From Leucocoprinus leucothites (Eukaryota > Basidiomycota > Agaricomycetes > Agaricales > Agaricaceae), in contig JAACJO010000004.1 in the NCBI GenBank assembly GCA_013368445.1, forward strand, positions 1,240,001-1,304,000: a stretch of DNA of 64,000 nucleotides. Direction: 5' to 3'. The notes beneath the pieces were generated by a model. That model worked only from the letters and a program-made list of their open reading frames with translations, was not told where the DNA came from and ran no database searches. The position numbers and the translations under genes are program-made. The number at the start of each line of letters is the position of its first letter. Position 1 is the stretch's first letter. This document shows, piece by piece, positions 31,338 to 43,354 of the stretch.

Positions 31338-34300
31338 TATAGATGTACTTGGCAAGGTACTTGACTGGACCTTCATCAGCACAGACTTCTACATTGAGGT
31401 GGCAGTCAAACTCCAGAAGTAGCTTTGGGCAGTAAGAAACAACCCATCAATTGTCCCAAGTCTTCAAGCCCTTCACAAAAGTGCGTCCATTGTTAGGCCT
31501 GGCATATTTGGCATACCCATTCTCACTCCAATCTGTCCTTTCTCGGAAGTCCTTTGGAAATCCTTTGCTACACTTTCCACCCTTCATACACTTTGCAGTA
31601 GGATTTTCAGCCCCACATGGACCATGCAACATATACTTGGTCACTTTGTTGTAGAGGACTGGATGAGTGTCTGGGTCAGGAAGCTGAGCAGAAATCATAG
31701 AGTCGATGTAGTTGGCATCCTGGATACAGTCTTCCCATATGAGATAGATGAGGAGATGAACATGAGGAAGACCATGTTTTTGGAATTCAATTGTGTGAAC
31801 CCTTGCTGCCATACCACCAAAGAACCCTTCCTCAATCACCTTTATCAACCTGTTCTTCTTCTGCTCAAAGACTCTTGACACAATATCTGGTCGGTCCACA
31901 GCTGCCTGCCCCTCTAACAGGTTATCAGCAATTTCTGGCCATATAGGATTTGCAGTCATAGTGAGAAAGAGATCTGGTTTTCCAAACTTCCTGACAATGG
32001 CCATACAATCCTGGAAGAGCTGGTTCATTTGTCATGGACTTCCAATATGAGATAATGGCAGAATTCTTCTCTGGCCAAGAACTCTAAGACCCTCTTCTCC
32101 TTCCCTGTCCTCCCTTACAATATCCTCCCTATCCTCTCTTGCAATATCCTGAAGACCTTGGTAAACCTCAGCTCTCAGGGTCTTCTGGTTATTCCTGATC
32201 CAGTTGAGCTTGTTTTGTTCACAGAGAGCCCATGCATCTACAACATATTGCTGAAAAAGCTTGCCACCATAGAAAAGTGGTGGTTGTGGGCCTCCTCTAA
32301 CATGGAAACGGTAAGCATGGTAGCACCACTCAGTCACATTCCCAGATCTTGCTTTAGCAGCCTTTCGTTGACTCTCTTCCTCTCCACCCAAATCTTCTTC
32401 ATCTCCAAGATCTCTCTCTCTTCTTCTCCTCAACCTTTCTCCTTCCAATGCCTCAAATATTTCTTGTTGTTCTGGAGTGAGGTGAATAGGAATTCTATGA
32501 TGCCAGCCATCTTCTCCATAAGGAAAAAGGAAGACATAGTGGAGAGAAGAGTATGAGGGATTTAACTGGCTAATCCGTTGAAGTCCTCCTCCACATACTC
32601 GCAACACAATATCTCGTTCATCTCTTGCTTGATCAACCCCAGCCTCTGGCACAATAACAGCGATCTCATTGGCAGTAGGAGCATTGTATACTCTCTGATC
32701 CTGCCGATGGTCAACATGTAGCCTAACAGTGAGACCCTCCTATTCATGGTCTGGCTTGTCCCTCATGATCTCAAATGCCTGCTTATATACTCCAGTATAG
32801 GGATGTGTTCGAAGCAGCATCTCCTGTAGTTCTCCTAACACTGCATCATTGAGAGCACTCTGATTGTTATCTTGACGATTGTTATCTGGGCAGTTGTTAT
32901 CTCTACGATATCGGAGTTGCTCCTCTGGCTCATAAACATAAATCTGAGCATATCTGGGATTCTCATTTTCAGGGTGGCAGAGAGTTCCCATGAGATGGTG
33001 GAGTTTGCCCTGGATTTTGAAACTGTATGGGCCAGTACCGCGAGTAACAGATCGGTCAATCTTGACCCCCACTGATGTCATAGCAAAAGTTGCATTGTAG
33101 CGGCGGATGTCATCAAAAAATTCCTGTGACTCTGGCCGTATTCTCCTCATATACTGGCTAAGTGTGTCATTGTGGTCAAGTGGATGGAATGGTTGCAATG
33201 CAATTTGCCCTTGCAAGCAACAAACACCAAATATGATGTTACGGCAAGTTGATCTTGTTAGCTTCTCACTGTCAAAGTGGAGAGCCTGACAATGTCCACA
33301 GATCACATTCATTGGACCCAAGTAATGAGGAAAGCCAGGGCCCTCATCTTGAATAATTGGTTGAGCAGCAGGGGGAAGTGGTCAGTTGCGGGGAGGAGGT
33401 AGTACTTCTTCATTCTGATATACAAATATTAGTAGATATATTAAATTCTAGACTATATTCATACCTGTCTCTGATTCTCTCCTTGGTTCTCATCATTTTC
33501 TTCCTCATCATCTTCATTCTTATATAAATATATTAGTAAATGTATTGAGTCTCTAAATCATAATCATACCTCTCTCTGATTATCCTCATTTCTATTCTCA
33601 TTTCTATGATTCTCAACATTTTGCTCCTAATTATATTTGAGCATCAACAAAAAATAAGGATAAATCTAGCACTGACCTGGGGTATCTGAGCTAAATTCTG
33701 TTCCATATGACGATCTAGTTCTTCATCCTGAGGTTCATCAGGTCCATCAAAGTCTAGAGCATCTAGCTCCTCAAGTCTCTATTGCCCTATTATTTGATTG
33801 ATTGCTGCTAGACATTCAGGCTCAGCTTGCTCCTCTAGCTGCTCTTGTAACTCAATTTCCTGTTGTGCAATTCTCTCTCGTCTTGCTCTTTCCTCTTCCA
33901 ATAGCCTTTGGTGTGCCTCTGCCATTCTATTATTCTCTTCTCTTCTACGCTGCTCCTCTTCTTCATGTTCTCTAATTAACCTCATCTCAGCCTCTCTTAG
34001 TCTTTGTGCATGCTCTCTTTGTTCCTCCTCTCTTTCCTCAACCTCTCTTCTTAGCTGTTGCTCTAGCATAGCCAATCTATTATTCTCTGGTAATGGTGCA
34101 GGATCTCCTCTACCCCTACCTGTGCCCCTACCTCTACCTCCTCTATAGTGTAAAACAGGAGCAGGTGGTATATTCTGTGGGAGTGCATTTTCAAGTGGTC
34201 TATCCCAGCCTGCAGGTAATACAGTTGGTGGGGGAATTTGCACAGGAGGGGCAAGGGGAATAAGATGTGCTCTAGGTGCATTGATATGAGGAGGAATGTA

Positions 34301-34934
34301 GGGTTGGGGAATTTGAAGGGCCAGTAAAGGTCCAGGATTAGGAGGCTGCCAAGGAGCAGGAGTGGGTGAGTTAGGGCGTAAGTGTGCTGGAAGTGGTGGT
34401 GGTCTCTCATTTGCAATACATTCTCGGCATGCCTCAGGACTTGTCATTTGGCGCTGTTCACACTCTTCAGCACGTCCAACTTGACGTTGTTGCTCAGGAG
34501 TAGTAGGAGAAGGGGGAGGATTCCTATAAGTGGTATTTCTTGTTATAGGCTCCTATGATACTAAAATCTGGATATGACTTACATTGTGATAAATTTGCAG
34601 TAGCTCTGCAAGATTGCAAATAGAAGCAAAGTAACCCAATATATAGCTACCAAGCCTACTTGGGCTGAAGAAATGAGAATTCGGTGTTAGCAGCAGCAGT
34701 TGATAGTGGAGAGTGTCAAGGGCTAGCTAAATCCCCCTGGGATTTCTTGATGCGCTAACCAATCTCCCTGCACACTGCAGACAGAAAGAGGCTCCAGAGA
34801 CAACCGGCAAACAACTCAATTGATTGAGAAAGCCAGGGAGTAGGAGCTTTACTGCCCTTCACCTTGATCTTCACTTTTCCCCCAAGTACACTCAGGAACC
34901 ACACACTAAGCACACTCTCACTCTAGATTAATTA

Positions 34935-35493
34935 TGTCATGAGCCGAACCTCAAGAACGGCTGACAGTTCGAACTTAGTATTATTTTCATGAACTCCTAT
35001 CCGCTTTCGAATATTGGTTACTTTGGTTTGTATCGGTCTTTCGCCTTCAGACTTATTCTGACACCTTCCATTTTATTAATTCATACCGCCTTGTCGAAAT
35101 TTTCTGACAACTGTTTAATAGTAAATTTTATATCTTCTAGCCTTGTAAAATTTGCGGACTCCACTTTGATTATTTCTCTGTTTACTACTTTGCTTATTTT
35201 CCTTATCCGATCCTATATTCAGCATCGTATATAAGTAGCACGACTTTGTACTTGGATTCCTTAGTCTGATAATCAACTTAGCGATACGCTACTTTCCTCT
35301 GCTCTCTGTTCGTCCTCTGCTCTCTTATCTTGTCTGAAATCCGGGTCAAGCGTCAGTAGTCGGCACAACACATAAGTTGAGGCCACAACCTGCTTCCGTG
35401 TCCGACAATCGGTTGCTGCCTTACCTCTGTCCCACCTCTGTCCATCCTGTCCTAGACGTTGGCTCTCCATCCGTAGCGTTTGCATGCTTAACA
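34935..35493 (+). repeat. Solo LTR-B with 5-bp duplication AATTA
   Basis: The LTR is 559 bp, TGTCATGAGCC...GCTTAACA, flanked by AATTA on both sides (34930-34934, 35494-35498). It matches the GypB 5' LTR in length and sequence. It marks a former GypB-type insertion in noncoding DNA beside the Helitron, inside the probable LTR-D. Confidence 0.93.
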
Positions 35494-36140
35494 AATTATT
35501 AGCCAATACTAACATATGTCACTAATTAATTACTCACTCTAGAGTCCAGGAGGAGCCTCAGTAAAAAATTCCAGAAAAGCGAAATTGATAGTTGATAGAC
35601 TAAATAGATATATATTAGACTTGGTTAATGCTTATCCTCAATAATCTCACTTTAAGGCCACTCAGAGCCTCAAATACCTCACAAAGCGAAATTTCTAGCT
35701 TAGAAACAGATGAACAGGGACAGAGAGATGAGGGAAGGAAGAATGGAGGTACACAGCCATCCAGCAGTCTCCAGCACACATTATAAGGCCAAAAGTTGAT
35801 GGGACACACAGCATCTGGGTAAGAGTGCCACTTCATCAGTGACATTTTTGTGCTGAAACGCGAAAAAAGCGCCCAAGCACTCGAAAGGCGCCCACACATG
35901 TGCAAAGCGCTCACAAACACAGACATTATGGGGCATCAAAGCTTACTAATTATGACTAAGCCTGACCAACGCTGACACGCTTTTAGTCAGCATCCATTTT
36001 TCCCACATGATTTCCAGTAATTTATTAATGGCCAAGTCAGCTGACTTACCTGAGAAGACTGAGTCTAGGTGGATTACCCTCCTCTAACACAACCCCCTAA
36101 TCCAGATGGACTAGGGTAATGGTGCGTCGCTGACTCTACA

Positions 36141-38758
36141 TCTTTTTTTTTTTTTTTAAAAAAAAATCAATGAATTTATATAGCGGTGCTCGATCGCAGT
36201 CCGCTTTCAGCTAAATATTACAGGCAGACAGTATGCTACAGCAAGCTGGGGTACACAAAGCGGTCGAAGACCGCTTAAGACAGAGACTATACACGATTAG
36301 TCCAGCAACATAAGAAAGACTCAAAAGAGACTATTGAACAAGGTGTCATACACAGAGATCAGACTCAAAAGAAAAGAGAAGAGATGAAATGAAAGAGTAT
36401 AGTTCACCTTCATTTGGTTTAGCGGGCACAGGAGCTTGAGGTGGCGGTGGACGTGTGTCATGATTGGTGAAGGCAAAAGCTGCTGGGTTCTTTTTCAAGA
36501 ACTTGACAAGGAACTCATACTGAGGGAAAGTGCATTGTACCCATTGAGTGCAGAAGGGATATAGGGGGCAATAACACAAGATATGATGTCGTGATTCCAA
36601 GCGATGGCCACAGCAACAAGATTTGAGTTTGAGGGGGAAAAACCTCTCGTGATAAGTTCCAATAGGGGCATGATTGAGGATGGCACGGGTCATGCGTGCG
36701 CATAATGATGGAGATTTATTGGCTAAAGGAAGCCAGGTGCCCCCTTTAATGTAAGTGGGGATGAGGAACTTGTGATTCTTTTTTGAAAGAAGGAAACCAC
36801 TGCCACAGTACTTCTTCTTCCAGAATGTGGACTCCCAGGATTTTTGGCAGTCGTTGGTGGCTTTGTGTCACAAAAAATCAAGAGTAGCACCTAACTGAGG
36901 AGGGGTGTGAATACGTGTAGTGGTAACGTCATTGTGGACTTTAAGGTGGGGCTTCCAGCGCCATTTGGAAGGGACGTCCCAGAAGTCGATGGAGCAAGAA
37001 GGTTTGGCAGCAAGCCAATCAGATAAAAGTCGGCAGACTTGGATGGAGTGTGATTGGCTCGAGTGAATAGAGGGATTGACTGCCAGCTTGCCTGCTGGAA
37101 GGCAGTCAGTGATGAGGATGATGTGATCGCACTGGAGGGAAATGGCCTTGGCGATGCCGATTCGAATGGAATAGAGCTCGGGATCAGTAGACGATGCCTG
37201 ACTGCTAGCCTGTTTTGCATGGGACACTTGTTGTCCCCCGCGATATATATGTGCTGCCGAGACCGCCTGAAGGGAACCTACAAGTGGGACAGAAGCATCA
37301 GTAACAACTGAAATACAGTTACAATCAGATAAGGAAGAGGAGAAAACAGAATCAAGATTCGATACATATTTGTACATTTTGTGTTTGTCCGAACGATTAC
37401 AAGGATGAAAGTGAATGGAATCAGGAAAGATGTCCATGAGACAGGATCCAGGCTTGGATTCAGGAGCAAAAGGAGAGAAAGAATCAGAAAGATGAGAAAG
37501 AGAATTATCTACATCAATAAGGGGGCCTTTGATTTTAGCTTTTTTGGCCGGAGTGAGAAATCGAAGTGAATGGGGATGAGGGGGAACATTAAAAGAGAAA
37601 CAATCAGATAAGAGGGTATGTAACGCATGATTAGAAGGTAAAGTAGAGACTCGGTACGATGAACAAATAGCTAATTTACGAAGATGAAGGTGAATTGGGA
37701 TGAGTCCAGCAATACTTTCAATGCCACCTGAAGGGGAAGTGCAGAAGGCACCTGTGATCCAAAGAGCCACGTGCCTCTGCATAGATGATAGGGACTTGAG
37801 AAGCGCTTTGTTACGAGCACCTTCAAAATACCACAGACGGAAGCCATACATTGCCACAGGGACGACACAAGACCTATAGAGAAGGCGTTTCTGGAGAGGA
37901 AGAAGGCCTCGGGTGGAATTTCCTAGCATACCCATGGCTTTCAATGTGGATAATGCTTTGGTAGAATAGTATCGAATGTGTTCTTGAAATGAGAGTCGAC
38001 GATTGAAATAGAAGCCAAGGTAGCACCAAATTCATTTGGGATGCAAAAGAGGTCTGCCGATGTTGGATAAGTCAAGGGGAGGATTGAAATCATTGTGACG
38101 ATGGGAGAAGTGAAAGACCTCAGATTTGTCATATTCAATGACAAGTCCGAGATCAGTGCAGATGGAGTTAATGATGGAATAGGCTGATTTGAGGGAAGAA
38201 ATAGTGTCAGTGTAATTCTTCACTTGAGATATACAAAGCCCATCATCAACAAAGGATAGAAGGGAAGAGGGAATAGACTGTAGTCGAGCACATTGATCAA
38301 ACATGAACATGAGAGGTGCCAAATAGAGTGCAGATAGAATGGGGGATAAGGTGGAACCTTGCCCTACGCCAACATCTGCGTCATGGGCATCAGACAGGAA
38401 TGTGTTCCACATGAATTGGGTGGAACGACCTATAAGGTAATGTGAAAAGAAGTTTACGAGTTCTGGGGCGAACCCCTGATGTCATAGGATGTTAGTGAGG
38501 ATTTCGTGATTTAAAGAGGGGAAGAACTGGGCAATATTGAAAGCACAGACACTAGTGATCATACCTTTGGCCCATCCGGCCCAAATAATATGGGTAAGGA
38601 ATACCCCTGCATCTTTGGTGGAGCATTGAATCACTCCTCCCATTTGATTAGGGTGAAGAACTTCTAGAGATACCACTTCATATTACATGTGTTGGGCGAT
38701 CATTTTCTCGATTAGTTTGCCTAAAGTGTTTAGTAGGACAATGGGTTGAAATGCTTTC
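36141..38758 (-). mobile_element. LINE-A copy A2 (3' 2.6 kb)
   Basis: The copy starts with the T/A tail at 36141, then the perfect 3' stem-loop (36183-36204), 3' UTR, and ORF2 from RT to the C-terminus. At 38758 it joins LINE-B sequence with CG/TCG microhomology instead of continuing into the rest of LINE-A. No target duplication is evident at either end. Confidence 0.88.
36346..38758 (-). pseudogene. LINE-A ORF2 C-terminal two thirds, copy A2
   Basis: A single frame holds the RT palm (FNIAQFFPSLNH, FVDDG), RNase H (TDASVPL, TDPELYS, TDC) and the zinc motif (CCCGHRLESRHHILCYC), ending at 36346. Stops: TGA 38482, TGA 38032, TGA 36868 region. The RT catalytic box FVDD is intact, unlike copy A1. 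RNase H has Asp-Pro-Glu where other copies have Asp-Ala-Glu. Confidence 0.85.
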
Positions 38759-39597
38759 GTAGGGGTCAAGGTGGTCATCTTCGGCCATCTCGGTGATGTT
38801 GAGCTCATTGTTGGACATGGCAGACTTTTTTTTTTTTTTATTTTAAAAAAAATCAATGAATTTATATAGCGGTGCTCGATCGCAGTCTGCTTTCAACTAA
38901 ATATTACAAACAGACAGTACACTACAGCAAGCTGGGGTATGCAAAGCGGTCGAAGACTGCTTATGACGAAGACTATATACGATTAGTCCAGTGAAATAGG
39001 AAAAACTCGAGAGAGGTCATGGAACAAGGTGTTATACACAGAGATCGGACTCAAAGGAAAAGAAAAGAGATGAGATGAAAGAATATAGTTCACCTTCATT
39101 TGGTTCGGCAGGCACAGGAGCTTGAGGCGGTGGTGGACACATGTCATGATTGGTGAAGGCAAAAGCGGCCGGGTTTTTCTTTAAAAACTCGATGAGGAAT
39201 TCATACTGAGGGAAAGTGCATTGCACCCATTGAGTGTGGGAGGGATATAGGGGGCAGTAACTCAGGATATGGTGTCGTGTTTCCAGAGGATAGCCACAGC
39301 GACAGGATTTGGGCTCGAGGGGGAAGAACCTCTCACGATAAGCTCCAATAGGAGCATGATTAAGGATAGCACAGGTCATGCATGCGCATAATGAAGGCGA
39401 CTCATTGACTAAGGGAAGCCATGTACCCCCTTTGATGTATGTGGGAATGAGGAATTTGTGATTCTTTTTGGAGAGAAGGAAACCGCTGCCGCAATACTTC
39501 TTCTTCCAGAAGGTGGACTCCCAAGATTTCTGACAGTCGTTGGTGATTTTGCATCACAAGAAGTTGAGAGTGGCGCCTAGATGAGGGGGGGCATGTA

Positions 39598-41190
39598 CAG
39601 TGGCTCAAAAAACTGTCCCAATGTTTTCGCATTTTGGACATATTTGCTAATACCAGGGCAGATATATGGCCTAGCATCCTGAAAATATTCACACAGGTAC
39701 CTTGACATATTGGGAGCATATATTCCCATGATCACATGACCTTGTCCATTAATGAATTATTAATGAATTATCGAAAATATCTACTCATTGGGACAGTTTT
39801 TTGACCCTCTGTTATCTACCTACTCAATACTTTGTATGACCTCCTCTTGCCCTGACAACTGCCTCAATCCTTCTGGGCATGGTTTCTATCAGCCTTTGGC
39901 ACCTTTCTGCTGGAATCTTATTCCACTCCTCTACTAGCCTCTCCCACAATTCAAATACTCCCTTAGGTGGTCTTTCATATGCCTTCAGCTGGTCCTTCAG
40001 GTAGGTCCAGAGGTGTTCAATGGGATTTAGGTCAGGGCATTGTGCAGGGCATGATAGAACTTGAATGTTGTTGTCCACAAACCATTGTTGTCCCAGTTTT
40101 GAGGTGTGTTTTGGGTCATTATCCTGCTGGAATATCCTCTCCTCCTCCTCCATCTCCAACTTTTCAAAGCTTTCCACCACCCCATTGTCCAAAATCTCGC
40201 AGTATTTCACTGCATCCATATTCCCTTGAACCTCAATCAGCTTTTTTACCCCATTCCACCCCATACACCCCCACACCATCATGTTACCACCTCCTCCATG
40301 TTTGACAGTAGGGAGAGTGGTCCTATCTGACAGTGGTTCCCCCCTCTCCTTCCAGGTATACACCTTTCCATCTGACCCAATCCTGTTGATCTTTGTTTCA
40401 TCTGTCCACAACACCCTCTTCCAGTCCTCCACTGTCCAATTCCTATGTTCATGTGCAGAGTCAAGGCATTCCTCACAATGTTGCTTTTTGAGTAGAGGTC
40501 ATTTGATCTTGGTTACAGAGCAAAATCCATTATCCTGAAGGGTATTTCTGACAGTTTGGGGTGTGACAGGGTCAGACAGAGTAGAGTTAATGAAATTTGT
40601 AGCCTGGACAGCATTATCTAGCTTTCCAGAGGTTATTTGGTGAATTATTGCTTTTTTATCATGAGGAGAAAGCTTGGAAGGACGTCCTCCCTTGTTGTTT
40701 TCCTTGTCCCCATCAACTTCTTTATTGATCCTCCCAATAGTAGACTTGCCTAGACCAGTTTTATGTTCAATATGGCACAAGGAATAGCCATCTTTGAGAA
40801 GAGAAGTGACTTGGGAGTATTAGGTAGAGGAGATAGCTTTCATGATGTAGTGGCAGGAAGAAAGACAGTTGTAGCCATCTCAACATGTCAACCAAGGTCA
40901 CATGATCTTGTTTACTACTCCCACACCTGCCCTGATGCTCCCCTGGCATGTTACAAGATAGATACTGGGAGGCTGACAGGGGGTCAAAAAACTGTCCCAA
41001 TGAGTAGATATTTTTAATAATTCATTACTAATTCATTGATGGACAAGGTCATGTGATCATGGGAATATATGCTCCCAATATGTCAAGGTACCTGTGTGAA
41101 TATTTTCAGGATGCTAGGCCATATATCTGCCCTGGTATTAGCAAATATGTCCAAAATGCGAAAACATTGGGACAGTTTTTTGAGCCACTG
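39598..41190 (-). mobile_element. Tc1/mariner DNA transposon, copy 2
   Basis: Terminal inverted repeats start CAGTGGCTCAAAAAACTG at both ends and are flanked by TA (39596-39597, 41191-41192). It is 1,593 bp long and inserted into ORF2 of LINE-A A3, between RNase H and the C-terminal zinc domain. It is less decayed than copy 1. Confidence 0.95.
39824..40843 (-). pseudogene. Tc1-type DDE transposase, copy 2 (two in-frame stops)
   Basis: The ATG at 40843 opens one frame of about 339 codons to 39824, with TAA at 40820-40822 and TGA at 40499-40501. N-terminal helix-turn-helix: GLGKSTIGRI and GRPSKLSPHDK. The DD34E core is complete: WTDETKIN, QQDNDPKHTS and PDLNPIEHLW. From ATG 40432 the catalytic domain alone is open (about 202 residues). 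The TGA is shared with copy 1 (18203), so it predates the split of the two copies. TAA replaces CAA of copy 1. Normally the enzyme cuts at the repeats and inserts at TA. Confidence 0.9.
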
Positions 41191-43354
41191 TATGTGTGTG
41201 GTGGTGACGTTGTTGTGGACTTTAAGGTGGGGTTTCCATTGCCATTTGGAAGGGACGTCCCAGAAGTCGATAGAGCGAGAAGGTTTTGCTGCAAGCCAAT
41301 CGGATAGAAGTCAGCAGACTTGGATGGAATGTGATTGACACAAGTGGATAGAAGGATTGACTGCCAGCTTGGCTGCTGGGAGACAATCGGTAATGAGGAT
41401 GATGCGATCGCACTGAAGGGAAATGGCCTTGGAGATGCCAATGCGAATAGAATAAAGTTCGGCATCAGTAGATGACGCCCGACCGCTAGCCTGTTTTGCA
41501 TGGGACACTTGTCATCCACCGCAATATATGTGTGCCGCCGAAACTGCCTGAAGGGAACCTACAAGTGGAACAGAAGCGTCAGTAACAACCGAAATACAAT
41601 TACGATCAGCAGAAGAAGAGGAAAAGACAGATTCAAGAGTCGATACATGTTTGTACATTTCGTGTTTATCCAAGCAATTGCAAGGGTGAAAGTGAATAGA
41701 ATCAGGAAAGATGTCCATGAGATGAGAGCCAGGCTTAGATTTGAGAGCGAATGGAGAAAAGGAGTCGGAAAGATGAGAAAGAGAACTATCTACATCAATA
41801 AGAGGGCCTTTGACTTTAGCTTTTTTGGCCGGAGTGAGAAGGCAAAGCGATTGGGGATGAGGGGAGGAGTTAAGAGAGAAACTGTCAGATAAAAGAGAGC
41901 GTAGCGCATGATTGGAGGGTAAAGTAGAGACTCAATACGATGAATGATTAGCTAATTTATGAAGATGAAGGTGAATTGGGATAAGTCCAGTGATACTTTC
42001 GGCGCCACCTGAAGGGGAAGTGTGGAAGGCACCTGTGATCCAAAGAGCTGCACGCCTCTGCATAGATGATAAGGACTTGAGAAGTGCTTTGTTGCGAGCG
42101 CCTTCAAAGTACCAGAGTCAGAAGCCATACATAGCCACGGGGACAACGCATGACCTATAGAGCAGACGTTTCTGTAGAGGGAGGAGACCTTGAGTGGAGT
42201 TGCCTAACATACCCATAGCTTTCACTGTGGATAATGCTTTGGTAGAGTAATATCGGATATGTTCTTGAAATGATAGTCGACAATCAAAGTAAAAACCCAG
42301 GTAATGCCAAACGCATTTAGGATGTAGTAGAGGGCCGCCAATGTTGGATAGATCAAGGGGGGGATTAGAATCATTATGGCATCGGGAAAAATGAAAGACC
42401 TCAGATTTGTCATGTTCAATGACAAGTCCAAGATCAGTGCATATGGAGTTAATGATGGAATAGGCTAGTTTGAGGGAAGAAATTGTGTCAGTGTAATTCT
42501 TCGCTTGAGATATACAAAGCCCATCATCAACAAAGGATAGAAGGGAAGAGGGAATGGATTGTAAGCAGGCACGTTGATCAAACATGAACATGAGGGGCGC
42601 TAAATAGAGCGCAGATAGAATGGGAGATAAAGTGGAACCTTGCCCTACGCCAACATCCGCGTCATGGGCATCAGATAGAAAAGTGTTCCACATGAATTGT
42701 GTGGATCGACCTATGAGGTAGTGTGAGAAGAAGTTTACGAGTTCTGGGGCAAACCCCTGGTGTTGTAGGATGTTAGTGAGGATTTTGTGGTTCAGGGAGG
42801 GGAAGAATTGGGCAATATCGAAAGCACAAACACTAGTGATCATACCTTTAGCCCACCCGGCCCGAATAATATGAGTGAGGAATACTCCTGCATCTTCAGT
42901 AGATCGTTGGATAACGCCACCCATTTGGTTGGGGTGAAGTACATCTAGGGATACCGCCTCATACTGCATGCGATGAGCGATCATCTTCTCGATTAGTTTA
43001 CCTAAAGTATTTAGTAGGACAATGGGACAAAATGCTTTCGGAGTATCATAGGCCAGTTTATTCGGCTTGGGAATGATAATAGAGACCAAGTCCTTGAAGT
43101 GGCTCGGCCAGTGAGATAGACATACGCATGCACTAGCAATGAGTAGTATGTTTTTGAGGCATTCTTTGTGGGCGACGATGGACTTTAAGTGTTTCCATGA
43201 GACATGATCAGGCCCAGGTGCTGAAGAGTTAGCACATGAAGAGAGGGATTCGGTGAGTTCGAGGGCAGAGAAGTTAGCCCAGGAGCGGGGGGGAAGGGAT
43301 TTCATCTCATTCAGAATGTTAGGGCTTACTGGTCGACCGGATGCTGAGTTGTAT

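Larger units (their letters stand above)
28812..34523 (-). pseudogene. Helitron RepHel protein gene with at least five introns, several in-frame stops
   Basis: Exons join in phase across predicted introns at 34582-34524, 33676-33627, 33569-33519, 33464-33415 and 29884-29832; the first would create the start codon at the junction (AT|G). The N-terminus is Pro-rich with a charged coiled region (33780-34100). The Helitron-like zinc region follows (CGHCQALHFDSEKL), then the Rep HUH motif (GLPHVHLLIYL) near 31760. The Pif1-like helicase has Walker A SAGGCGKT, Walker B IIWDE, and the conserved TINKSQGQSV and GQLYVALS. Stops: TAG 33779, TGA 33382, TAG 32740, TGA 32032, TGA 29897, TGA 29748, TGA 28920; all TGAs fit CGA decay. 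A 62-bp LINE-A scrap (31276) also interrupts it. The product would nick, unwind and strand-transfer the element. Confidence 0.85.
28740..34620 (-). mobile_element. Helitron (RepHel rolling-circle transposon); 5' end unresolved
   Basis: The element codes a HUH Rep and a Pif1-like helicase on the minus strand. The proposed 3' end is at 28740: on the element strand a GTGCC-GTA-GGCAC hairpin lies about ten bases before CTCG, followed by T. Helitrons end in CTRR with such a hairpin and insert before T, so CTCG would be a variant or a mutated CTAG. I could not fix the 5' TC end, which should lie between about 34590 and 34750. Confidence 0.85.
28496..36089 (-). repeat. Probable Ty1/copia-type LTR (LTR-D), split by a Helitron and a solo LTR-B
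   Basis: The left edge reads TGTTAGAATAAA and the right edge CCTCTAACA: inverted TGTTAGA/TCTAACA ends typical of LTRs. On the minus strand the right edge is preceded by GATTAGGGGGTTG (36090-36102), a polypurine tract, so it would be the 3' LTR of a minus-strand element whose interior is gone. Pieces would be 28496-28739 and about 34650-36089 less the solo LTR-B. I see no gene in 34600-34930 or 35494-36089. No second copy is present to confirm it. Confidence 0.4.

Noticed and set aside
28496..36089. TGTTAGA/TCTAACA as terminal inverted repeats of one 7.6-kb DNA transposon
   Set aside because: The interior is a minus-strand Helitron plus a solo LTR with its own duplication, and a polypurine tract lies outside the right end, which fits an LTR better.
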